From positions 4,093,501 to 4,157,500 of the forward strand of contig NC_021191.1 in the NCBI RefSeq assembly GCF_000389965.1: a stretch of 64,000 bases of DNA, written 5' to 3'. The notes under the pieces were generated by a model. It worked only from the letters and a program-made list of their open reading frames with translations, did not search any database and was not told where the DNA came from. The position numbers and the translations under genes were made by a program. The first letter of the stretch is position 1. Each line of letters starts with the position of its first letter. This DNA is from Actinoplanes sp. N902-109. GTDB lineage: Bacteria; Actinomycetota; Actinomycetes; Mycobacteriales; Micromonosporaceae. Shown here piece by piece: positions 42,266 to 49,191 of this stretch.

Positions 42266-42299
42266 CTAGGCATGCCTTAGTTAGGCTCGGCTTACCTTA
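42266..42299. promoter_or_regulatory. IdeR/DtxR iron box upstream of efeUOB (two overlapping sites)
   Basis: TTAGGCTCGGCTTACCTTA at 42281-42299 matches the IdeR/DtxR consensus TWAGGTWAGSCTWACCTWA at 17 of 19 positions. A second, weaker site (12 of 19) is at 42267-42285, overlapping. DtxR-family repressors bind such overlapping sites as paired dimers on opposite DNA faces. Iron-loaded repressor should block efeUOB. Confidence 0.85.
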
Positions 42300-42341
42300 G
42301 GCCGAGGGGTGGCGGGTCCGTCAAGTTCAACGGGGCGGGCA

Positions 42342-42761
42342 TCACTCGCCCGTTGCGGACAACCGGTCGAGAATGTCCGGCACCGCGCCCAGGATCCGGC
42401 GCTCCTCGGCGCTCAGCTCGGCCTCGATGGCCGCTGCGACCCACTGCCGGCGGGACTGCCGGTCGGCCTCCAGCGCGGTCGCGCCCGCGGGGGTGAGAGC
42501 GATCAGGACCGCCCGGCCGTCGCCCGGGCTCGGTGCCCGGCTGACCAGGCCTTTTTCCGCCAGCTCCGCGAGCGTACGGCTCATGCTCTGATGCTTCACG
42601 CCGCGCCCAGCCGCCAGTCCGGCGATGGTTTGCGGGCCGTCGCGGTCGAGTGCGGCCAGCGCGGCGGCTTGCGGGGCCGGGATCGTGTCGGCCCGCGCGC
42701 GGGTCACCCGGACGAACCGGCCGATCGCCTGCCGCAACCGCTCCGCGAGATCGTCCTCCAT
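42342..42761 (-). CDS. MarR-family transcriptional regulator (139 aa)
   Basis: A winged-helix regulator: TIPAPQAAALAALDRDGPQTIAGLAA, GVKHQSMSRTLAELAEKGLVSRAPSP with the wing GDGRAVLIALTPAG. Length and order are normal for MarR. The ATG at 42761 begins six bases after a TACAGT -10-like element, without a ribosome site, so a leaderless transcript is likely; a TTG at 42779 is the alternative. It is divergent from the MBL-fold gene across only 35 bp and probably represses both through the direct repeat there. Ligand unknown. Confidence 0.85.
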   Translation of the reverse strand: MEDDLAERLRQAIGRFVRVTRARADTIPAPQAAALAALDRDGPQTIAGLAAGRGVKHQSMSRTLAELAEKGLVSRAPSPGDGRAVLIALTPAGATALEADRQSRRQWVAAAIEAELSAEERRILGAVPDILDRLSATGE

Positions 42762-42796
42762 GGGTTGACTGTACAGCAAGACTGTATAGTTGACGG
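42762..42796. promoter_or_regulatory. Compact divergent promoter/operator for marR and the MBL gene
   Basis: The 35-bp space holds a direct repeat GACTGTACAGCAA / GACTGTATAGTTG. On the plus strand TATAGT (42785-42790) ends 6 bp before the ATG at 42797; on the minus strand TACAGT ends 6 bp before the ATG at 42761. Both genes therefore look leaderless, and the repeat is a natural MarR operator that would cover both -10 elements. Confidence 0.6.
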
Positions 42797-43438
42797 ATGT
42801 ACTTGACGAAGCACGCCCACGCCTGTGTCACCTTCACCGACGACGACCGCACCCTGCTGGTCGACCCCGGCACCTTCACGCCCAACGCGGCCGAGCTGAT
42901 CGCCGCCGCCGACGCGGTGCTGGTCACGCATGGACATTTCGACCACTTCGACGGCGCCGCCCTCAAGGCGGAGCTGGACCGGCGACCCGACCTCCCCGTG
43001 TACGGCCCGGCGTCCGTCCTGGCCGAGCTGGGGGAGCGGGGCAGCCGGCTCGTCGCGGTCAAGAACGGTGACCGCGTCCAGGCCGCCGGGTTCGACGTCG
43101 CGGTGCACGGGGAGCAACACGCATTGATCCACGTTGACATCCCGCTCGTCGACAACGTCGGCTACCTGGTCGAGGGGCGGGTGTTCCACCCCGGCGACTC
43201 GTACGCCGCCCCGCCTGCCGCGGTCGAGACGCTTCTGCTGCCCACCAGCGGGCCGTGGACCAAACTCGGCGAGGCAGCCGACTTCGTGCGCGCGGTGCAC
43301 CCGCAGCGGGCCATCCAGATCCACGAACTGATGCTCAGCGACCTCGGCCAGAATTCCTACCGCATGCTGCTCGGCGAGAACGGCCTGACCGGCCTGGCGC
43401 TGGAAAACCTGGCCTGGGGCGACGCCACCGACGTGTGA
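42797..43438 (+). CDS. MBL-fold metal-dependent hydrolase, UlaG-like (213 aa)
   Basis: A metallo-beta-lactamase-fold hydrolase. The metal motif H-x-H-x-D-H is complete in VTHGHFDHFDG, with further ligands in VHGEQHALIHVD and FHPGDSY. The first residues (YLTKHAHACVTFTDDDRTLLVDPG) match the small UlaG/YtnP-like group acting on unknown phosphoesters or lactones. The ATG lies 6 bp after a -10 hexamer, so it is probably leaderless. Control by the divergent MarR protein is likely. The gene ends at a long repeat array. Confidence 0.9.
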   Translation: MYLTKHAHACVTFTDDDRTLLVDPGTFTPNAAELIAAADAVLVTHGHFDHFDGAALKAELDRRPDLPVYGPASVLAELGERGSRLVAVKNGDRVQAAGFDVAVHGEQHALIHVDIPLVDNVGYLVEGRVFHPGDSYAAPPAAVETLLLPTSGPWTKLGEAADFVRAVHPQRAIQIHELMLSDLGQNSYRMLLGENGLTGLALENLAWGDATDV

Positions 43439-44251
43439 CCGGCGGTCTCTCCGCGTCCGGTCGCCGACCGAGCGTCTCTCCTGACCGCACAGCCCGCCGG
43501 CCCGCGCGGCTTGTTGAGGCGCGCGGCTTGCCGATGTGCGGGCTTGTTGATGCGCCGGGCTTGTCGGCCCGCCAGCTTTTGACGCGCGCCGGGCCTGTTG
43601 ACTCGCCGGCTTTGGCGCGCCCGCCCTTTCGACCGTCGGCTTTTTGAAGCGCCCGGCCCGCCGATGCGCTTGCTCGTCGACTCGGCCGCGTCCTCGTGGT
43701 CATCCGCGCCCGCCGGCCGGTCGGCGCCCGCCGGCCCGCCCGGCCTGTCGGCGTCCGCCCGGCCGGTCAGCGTCCGGCATGACGGTCAGCGTCCGGCATG
43801 ACGGCGCGCCCGGCGTATCAGCGTGCCGGCTTGTCGATGGGCCGTGGCTGGTCAAGGGACCGGCTTGTCCATCCGCCTGGCTGACAACGCGCCGGCTCGT
43901 CGTGGCGCCCGGCCCTGTCGGTGCTCCAATTCGTCACTGTGCCGGGTGTATCGACTTTCCCGGTTCGTCACTGTGCCCGGTTTATCGACTCCTCCGGTTC
44001 GTCACTGTGCCGGATGCATCGACTCGTCCGGTTCATCACCGTGCCGGTGCACCCACTTGTCCGGTTCGTCAATGCGTCTGGCCGTCAACGTGCCAAATTC
44101 GTTAACGTGTCAGGTTCGTCAACATGACCGGTCGTCAACGTGGTCGGTCGTCAACATGACCGGTCGTCAACGTGGTCGGTCGTCAATGTGTACTGCCCGT
44201 TGACGCACGTTTGGCTGGGCAGGGCGCAGGGCCCGACGATGGGCCGGCGAG
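43439..44251. repeat. Degenerate 16-bp-period tandem array of about 40 units
   Basis: From about 43504 to 44192 almost the whole gene-free space can be cut into units of 15-18 bp (a few longer) that begin G[CT]G and end TCGAC, TCGAT, GTTGA or GTCAAC; a rough consensus is GYGCCGGYTYGTCAAC. The left part is more GC-rich and degenerate, the middle alternates two unit types (a 34-bp higher-order period around 43930-44040), and the right end (44113-44192) is five nearly exact 16-bp copies alternating cggtcgtcaacatgac and cggtcgtcaacgtggt. Increasing sequence purity to the right suggests ongoing expansion at that end. No coding potential is convincing. Function unknown. Confidence 0.8.
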
Positions 44252-45025
44252 TCAGTGCACGGAGAAACCGCCGTCCACGAAGATCGTCTGCCCCGTCACG
44301 TAAGCCCCGGCGTTGCTCGCGAGGAACGCTGTCACCCCGGCGAAGTCGCGCTGCTCGCCGTTGCGTCCCGCCATCGTGCGATCGGCCATGGCCTGCACCC
44401 GCTGCGGGTCGCGGAAGACCGCCTCGGTCAACGGCGTGTGCACGAAGCCGGGCGCGATGGCGTTGACGCACACGCCGCTCGCCGACCATGCTTCGGCCTG
44501 AGCCCGGGTCAACCCGGTGATCGCGGCCTTCGACACCCCGTACGCGCCGCTGTTGCCGAACGCCCGGATGCTCTGCTGCGACGCCAGATTGATGATGCGC
44601 CCCCACCCTGCGGTCGCCATCGCGGGGCCGAAGCGCTGCCCGAGCAGGAACGGCGCGTCGAGGTTGGCCGCCATGGTGCGGTCCCACTCCGCCTCAGTGA
44701 GCGCACCCAGCGGCGGCCTCAGGTTGATCCCCGCCGCGTTGATCAAGATGTCGGGCGTACCCCATCCAGTCGTCAACTCGTCGATGACCCGCTTGATGCC
44801 GGCCCGGTCGCCCAGGTCGCCGCTGAGCCAGGAGGCGGTGCCGCCCTCGGCGGTCAACTCGTCGGCGGTTGCCCGCAGGGGCTCGCTGCGCCGGGCCACG
44901 AGCACCACGGCGGCACCGGCCCGCGACACCGTGCGGGCCATTTCCTTGCCGATGCCGGAACTGCCCCCGGTGACCACTGCCGTGCGGCCCTTCAACGAGA
45001 ACAATTCATCGAGTTCGGCGTGCAC
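44252..45025 (-). CDS. Short-chain dehydrogenase/reductase (257 aa)
   Basis: A classical SDR with all signatures: TGGSSGIG cofactor loop, NAAGIN, catalytic Ser in INLASQQS, Y-x-x-x-K in YGVSKAAI, and the C-terminal FLASNAGAYVTGQTIFVDGG. An Arg after the second strand (LVARRSE) favours NADP. The GTG at 45025 (VHAELDELFSLKGRTAVVTGG) with AAGGA upstream is chosen; upstream sequence has no similarity. The closest functional names are gluconate 5-dehydrogenase or 3-oxoacyl reductase types, but the substrate cannot be decided. The nearest neighbour on the left is the repeat array. Confidence 0.9.
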   Translation of the reverse strand: MHAELDELFSLKGRTAVVTGGSSGIGKEMARTVSRAGAAVVLVARRSEPLRATADELTAEGGTASWLSGDLGDRAGIKRVIDELTTGWGTPDILINAAGINLRPPLGALTEAEWDRTMAANLDAPFLLGQRFGPAMATAGWGRIINLASQQSIRAFGNSGAYGVSKAAITGLTRAQAEAWSASGVCVNAIAPGFVHTPLTEAVFRDPQRVQAMADRTMAGRNGEQRDFAGVTAFLASNAGAYVTGQTIFVDGGFSVH

Positions 45026-45625
45026 GGTGTTGTCCTTCCGGGCCGGTTGGGTTGCTGTACGGCCGCGACCATTCTGCACCGTATGAGATCGATCTTGGGG
45101 GTGCGCGATGCTGGCCGGGCCTGACAACGAACGCTGTCGTGGTCGCCGCCCCCGCCGGTCCACGACGGCTCGATCCGACGGCCCGCGGCGCAAAGACGCG
45201 GATCTGCCCCCTTATCGCATTGACACCGCCCTCGTCGATGTTCTCGTCGCCGCCGAAAGCAGACGGCTCCGCGCACCGCTCCATCGCGTCCCACGACCGG
45301 CTGGTGGATGATGTTCCGCTTGGCGCCACTCATCACCACGAATGCCTAGTTGTGGTGGGAGCGCTCCCATGTAACGATGTCCATCACTGCGCAAGTATTC
45401 GCGGTCCCCGTCCCTATGTCCGTCCCCGTCACGATCCTGATCCCGCGCTGATCTCCCCGCGCCCACCGCGGCGAAGGTCCCCGCACGCACCGCCCCGCTC
45501 CGCGCTGCTTGCGCTGTCCGACCGCACGGTTCCGCCGTACGAAACGCCGTACCAAGAGCCGTCCGGAAGAGCCGCACGGAAAATCCGCCCGCACCGTTCT
45601 TCCGCCACTGAACGAACGGAGTCCC
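45026..45625. other. 600-bp intergenic region upstream of the cellulase
   Basis: Apart from the CebR box at 45356-45369 I see no supported gene. Open frames on both strands here lack initiation signals and family similarity. The long leader of about 255 bp between the operator and the cellulase start is notable. Confidence 0.5.
45356..45369. promoter_or_regulatory. CebR operator
   Basis: TGGGAGCGCTCCCA is a perfect 14-bp palindrome identical to the site bound by CebR, the LacI-family cellobiose-responsive repressor of cellulase genes in Streptomyces and relatives. It lies 257 bp upstream of the cellulase start. Cello-oligosaccharides would release it. The cebR gene is not in the window. Confidence 0.85.
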
Positions 45626-47227
45626 ATGTCCGTCCGATCCCTGCTCGCCGGTACGGCCGCCGTCCTCGCGGCCGCCACCGGCTGCTTCGTCGCCACTCTC
45701 AACGCAACCCCCGCCGCCGCTGCCACCGGCGGCACCGGCACCGGCTACCTGCACACCAACGGCAACAAGATCGTCGACAGCGCGGGCACCACCGTCCGGC
45801 TGACCGGCATCAACTGGTTCGGCATGGAGACCGACAACAAGACCTTCCACGGTCTGTGGTCGAGCAACCCGTGGCGTTCCCAGATCGACACGATGGCCCG
45901 GCTGGGCTACAACACGCTGCGGGTGCCGTTCTCCGACGACGCGCTCAAGACCGGCGCCACCGCAACGGGAATCAACGACTACGTCAACCCTGATCTGGTC
46001 AACCTGTCGCCTCTGCAGGTCCTCGACAAGGTCATCGACTACGCCGGCAGCAAGGGGATGCGCATCATCCTCGACCGGCACCGTCCGACCTCCGCGGGCC
46101 AGACCGCGCTCTGGTACACCTCAGCCGTACCCGAGTCCACCTGGATCAGCAACTGGCAGGCGCTGGCCCGCCGCTATGCCGGCAACACCACGGTGATCGG
46201 TGCCGACCTGCACAACGAACCGCACGCCGAGGGCACCAACCCGGCCGCCACCGGCTCCTGCTGGGGCTGTGGCGACACCGCCCGCGACTGGCGCCTCGCC
46301 GCCGAACGCGCCGGGAACGCCATCCTCTCCGTGCAGCCCAACTGGCTGATTTTCGTGGAAGGCGTCAGCTGCCCCAGCGGTGGCCTCTCCAACGTCTGGG
46401 ACAACGACCCCAGCAACGACGAGGACTGCGGCTGGTGGGGTGGCAACCTTTCCAAGGCAGGCCAGTTCCCGGTACGGCTCAACGTCGCCAACCGCCTCGT
46501 GTACTCGCCGCACGAGTACGCCACGTCGGTCTACCACCAGACCTGGTTCGACGACCCGTCCTACCCCGCGAACATGCCGGCGATCTGGGACAAGTACTGG
46601 GGTTACCTGTACAAGCAGAACATCGCCCCGATCATGATGGGCGAGTTCGGCACCACGCTGCAGAACGACATCGACAAGGTGTGGCTGCAGAGCCTGCTCG
46701 CCTACACCGGCACCGGCGTCAACGGGATGTCGTTCACCTACTGGTCGTGGAACCCCAACTCCGGTGACACGGGAGGCATCGCCAACGACGACTGGACGAC
46801 GGTCAACACGGCCAAGCAGGCGATCATCCAGCCGTACCTGATCCCGCCGGTCGGCGGGGCCGGCCCCTCGCCCAGCGGCCCCACCCCGAGTGGCAGCACG
46901 AGCACCCCGCCGCCCGCAGGCGCCTGCACGGCGACATACAAGCAGGACAACGCCTGGCAAGGCGGCTTCCAGGGCTCGCTGACGATCAAGAACACCGGAA
47001 ACGCCACGCTCAACCCGTGGTCGGCGACCTGGACCTGGCCCACCGGCGTCACCCTGGGCAGCGGCTGGAACGCCACGGTGACCCAGTCCAGCACCACCGT
47101 GACGGCCGCCGCCCCGGGCAGCAGCCCCGCGCTGGCCGCGGGCGCGTCGATCACCATCGGCTTCACCGCCAACGGTACGGCGACCCCGCCCGCCACCGTG
47201 AAACTGTCCGGCGCAGCCTGCTCCTGA
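45626..47227 (+). CDS. Secreted GH5 endoglucanase with C-terminal CBM2 (533 aa)
   Basis: A secreted cellulase. Residues 1-35 are a signal peptide (SVRSLLAGTAAVLAAATGC ... ATPAAAA). The GH5 catalytic domain spans about 40-410, with the acid/base Glu in ADLHNEPHAEG (near residue 198) and the nucleophile Glu in IMMGEFGTT (near 338). A Pro/Ser/Thr linker (PSPSGPTPSGSTSTPPP) joins a family 2 carbohydrate-binding module (from about 432, CTATYKQDNAW ... LKNTGN-like TIKNTGNATLNPW, with surface Trp and terminal Cys). The ATG has CGGAG upstream. Expression is expected under CebR control. Confidence 0.95.
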   Translation: MSVRSLLAGTAAVLAAATGCFVATLNATPAAAATGGTGTGYLHTNGNKIVDSAGTTVRLTGINWFGMETDNKTFHGLWSSNPWRSQIDTMARLGYNTLRVPFSDDALKTGATATGINDYVNPDLVNLSPLQVLDKVIDYAGSKGMRIILDRHRPTSAGQTALWYTSAVPESTWISNWQALARRYAGNTTVIGADLHNEPHAEGTNPAATGSCWGCGDTARDWRLAAERAGNAILSVQPNWLIFVEGVSCPSGGLSNVWDNDPSNDEDCGWWGGNLSKAGQFPVRLNVANRLVYSPHEYATSVYHQTWFDDPSYPANMPAIWDKYWGYLYKQNIAPIMMGEFGTTLQNDIDKVWLQSLLAYTGTGVNGMSFTYWSWNPNSGDTGGIANDDWTTVNTAKQAIIQPYLIPPVGGAGPSPSGPTPSGSTSTPPPAGACTATYKQDNAWQGGFQGSLTIKNTGNATLNPWSATWTWPTGVTLGSGWNATVTQSSTTVTAAAPGSSPALAAGASITIGFTANGTATPPATVKLSGAACS

Positions 47228-47232
47228 AACAC

Positions 47233-47262
47233 GCCGGGTGCCGCGGTTTCGCGGCACCCGGC
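47233..47262 (+). terminator. Hairpin terminator of the cellulase gene
   Basis: A perfect 13-bp stem (47233-47245 and 47250-47262) with a 4-nt loop begins 6 bp after the cellulase stop codon. Confidence 0.85.
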
Positions 47263-47475
47263 CCAGGACAGCGAGCCGGCCGGCGGCGCTTCACCGGGCC
47301 CCCGGTCAAGCGCCGCCCGGCCCTCTCCTCGTGAAGGGCTGACTCAGCGCAGCCGGTGTGTTCTCGCAGGGCGCGGGCTGAGCGTCGTAGGCGTCTCCTC
47401 GCGAGGCGCCGGTTGAGCGCCGTCGGCGTCTTCCCCCGGGCGCCGGACCACGGGTCGTCGCGAGGAGCCGGGCTG

Positions 47476-47539
47476 GCCGATCAAGCTGTCACCGTTGACG
47501 ATCAACACTTCAGCATTGCCGATCAACCCGGTCAACATT
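47476..47539. repeat. 21-22-bp tandem repeat, three copies
   Basis: Three degenerate copies at 47476-47496, 47497-47517 and 47518-47539 share the pattern G[AC]CGATCAA ... TCA[AG]CATT-like. They lie about 55 bp upstream of the HTH gene at 47593 and may be operator sites or a minisatellite. The TCAAC/TTGAC words recall the 43.5-kb array. Confidence 0.6.
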
Positions 47540-47592
47540 GACGCGAACAACCTCGGGACCGTCCCGTCAACCCGACGAGCGCATGCCCGAGA

Positions 47593-48495
47593 ATGGCGGT
47601 CATGAACGACGACGTGCGCGAGCGGATCCTCGCGCTGCTGGCCGCCGGCCCGGCCACCGTGGCAATCCTGGCCGAGCGCCTGAAGGTCCCCGGCGGCGTC
47701 GTCAGCTACCACCTCAAACGCCTTGAGCAGGATGGCCTGGCGCGCATCGGAGCAACCCGTCACGTCCGGGGCGTGCCGACTCCGGCCTACGTCAGCACAG
47801 TGGCCGCCGCTCCGCGAACGCTGCCGGCCTCGGCGCCACTCCCCGGCCTGACCTGGACCGGAACCGGCCGCTTCCCGATCCCGCTGTGGACGGTCGACCG
47901 CCCCAGCGCCGAGTCGGCCGATCCCGCCGATCCCGCCGATCCGGCCAGGCCTGCTGGGGCCGGCGATTTCGCGACGTCCGTCGATCCCGCCTCCACGGTG
48001 GCCGAGGCTGTCCGATTCGGACCGGGCGGCCCCGAAAGCCTCGGCACAGCACGGCGATCGGTGTCGGTCCCTGCCCCACGGTCCGCTGCGGAAGACCGCA
48101 CTGCGGCAAACTTCCACCCCACGCCGACAACGGGGTACGGAATCGCAGGGACCAGCACAGCCGACTGGCCGGCGGAGCACTCCGGCCGCACCCGCGCTAC
48201 CGCGCAGCCGCAGCAAGAAGCCGTGCGGTCGCAGCGAGAAGCTGTGCAGTCGCAGCAGGGAGTTATGCAGCCGCAGCAGGCAGCGGCCCAGCGCGCCCGC
48301 TACGGACCAGCTCCGCTCCTCCGCGAGGTCCGCCGGGTCCCGATGGACGACGCCACCTTCTACGAGTTCGCCGAGCGGCTGGACGCGCTGGCCCGCGAGT
48401 TCGCCGAGCGTTCCGTGCCCGGCGCCCGTACCGCCGAGGTCGCCATCGCCCTGCACCGCCCGCCGTCCGGGGAGCTCGCCGGCTACGGCTCCTGA
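47593..48495 (+). CDS. Winged-helix (ArsR-like) regulator with disordered, repeat-bearing centre (300 aa)
   Basis: Residues 5-70 form a winged helix: VRERILALLAAGPATVAILAERL then VPGGVVSYHLKRLEQDGLARIG, the ArsR/GntR-like recognition pattern. Residues 70-235 are low-complexity and probably disordered, with ADPADPADPA and four 7-residue repeats (QPQQEAV, RSQREAV, QSQQGVM, QPQQAAA) encoded by 21-bp DNA repeats at 48205-48288. The C-terminus (MDDATFYEFAERLDALAREF ... VAIALHRP) is a second conserved-looking helix-rich domain as in dimeric ArsR-like regulators. No ribosome site is seen before the ATG. Target genes are unknown. Confidence 0.75.
   Translation: MAVMNDDVRERILALLAAGPATVAILAERLKVPGGVVSYHLKRLEQDGLARIGATRHVRGVPTPAYVSTVAAAPRTLPASAPLPGLTWTGTGRFPIPLWTVDRPSAESADPADPADPARPAGAGDFATSVDPASTVAEAVRFGPGGPESLGTARRSVSVPAPRSAAEDRTAANFHPTPTTGYGIAGTSTADWPAEHSGRTRATAQPQQEAVRSQREAVQSQQGVMQPQQAAAQRARYGPAPLLREVRRVPMDDATFYEFAERLDALAREFAERSVPGARTAEVAIALHRPPSGELAGYGS
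48205..48288. repeat. 21-bp tandem repeat inside the regulator gene, four copies
   Basis: Four in-frame units of 21 bp encode the 7-residue repeats with consensus Q-[PS]-Q-[QR]-[EG]-[AV]-[VM]. Copy number changes would keep the frame. Confidence 0.8.
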
Positions 48496-48516
48496 CCCGG
48501 CAAGCGGCCCCGAAAT

Positions 48517-48698
48517 GACCGGCCCCGCTGCCCCAAGGGCCGGCCCCGCCGCCCCGAAAGGACCGGCCAGGCCACCTCGAGAGGACCGGCCAGGCCACCT
48601 CGAGAGGACCGGCCAGGCCACCTCGAGAGGACCGGCCAGGCCACCTCGAGAGGACCGGCCCCGCCGCCCCGAAAACCGGTCTCGCCGCCCCGGGAAGA
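48517..48698. repeat. 23-bp tandem array, eight units, upstream of furA-katG
   Basis: Four identical 23-bp copies occupy 48561-48652 (each begins gaccggccaggcc and ends cctcgagag). They are flanked by diverged copies: 48517-48537 (21 bp), 48538-48560, 48653-48675 and 48676-48698. The exact centre with diverged flanks is the usual pattern of minisatellite turnover. It fills most of the space between the regulator gene and the furA promoter. Confidence 0.92.
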
Positions 48699-48737
48699 GC
48701 CGCCCCGGACGGGCCCGCGCCACGTCTCTCCCTAAAC

Positions 48738-48774
48738 TTGATTTATTCCAGACAAGCGCTATGGTCGTCGGGTG
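48738..48774 (+). promoter_or_regulatory. furA: furA promoter, probably leaderless and FurA-autoregulated
   Basis: TTGATT (48738-48743), a 16-bp spacer and TATGGT (48760-48765) form a good promoter; the GTG start lies 6 bp after the -10, so the transcript is probably leaderless. The unusually AT-rich CTTGATTTATTCCAGACAAG resembles, as I recall, the FurA-bound site of the mycobacterial furA-katG promoter. Confidence 0.65.
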
Positions 48775-49191
48775 ACATCCGACTTCGAGGCGCAGCTGCG
48801 GGCGGCCTCGTTGCGCGTGACGCGGCCGCGGCTGGCGGTGCTCGCCGCTCTGCGCGACCATCCGCACGTCGACACCGACGCCGTCATCGCGCTCGTTCGG
48901 ACGGATCTCCCGACCGTCTCCCACCAGGCGGTTTACGATGTGTTGCGCGCGCTCACCGAGGCCGGCCTGGTGCGGCGGATCCAGCCCGCTGGTGCGACCG
49001 CTCGTTATGAATCGCGGGTGCGGGACAACCATCATCACATCGTGTGCCGCTCCTGCGGCGCCATCGCCGACGTCGAGTGCGCTGTCGGCCATGCTCCCTG
49101 CCTCACCGCCTCGGGCGACCACGGCTTCGTGGTGGACGAGGCGGAAGTCGTCTACTGGGGCACCTGCCCCGACTGTTCGGAAGGAAACTGA
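48772..49191 (+). CDS. furA: FurA-type redox/iron regulator (139 aa)
   Basis: A Fur-family repressor paired with katG. The winged helix is in SLRVTRPRLAVLAALRDHP and TVSHQAVYDVLRALTEAGLVRRI; the metal site HHHIVCRSCGAI includes the first Cys pair (C-x-x-C) and a second C-P-D-C lies at the C-terminus (GTCPDCSEG). FurA proteins use these thiols or bound metal to sense peroxide. It begins with GTG, just after the -10 box, and its TGA overlaps the katG ATG by one base (TGATG), so translation is coupled. The unit furA-katG is a classic actinobacterial operon. Confidence 0.94.
   Translation: MTSDFEAQLRAASLRVTRPRLAVLAALRDHPHVDTDAVIALVRTDLPTVSHQAVYDVLRALTEAGLVRRIQPAGATARYESRVRDNHHHIVCRSCGAIADVECAVGHAPCLTASGDHGFVVDEAEVVYWGTCPDCSEGN

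Noticed and set aside
43439..44251. Possible CRISPR array at the 16-bp repeats
   Set aside because: Units are adjacent with no unique spacers, too short and too degenerate; no cas gene is present.
47553..47564. GGGACCGTCCCG near the HTH gene as a dormancy box
   Set aside because: The arms are two bases closer than in the DosR core and it lies outside the island beside an unrelated gene.
48517..48698. Possible CRISPR array at the 23-bp repeats
   Set aside because: Copies are head-to-tail without spacers; it is a minisatellite.
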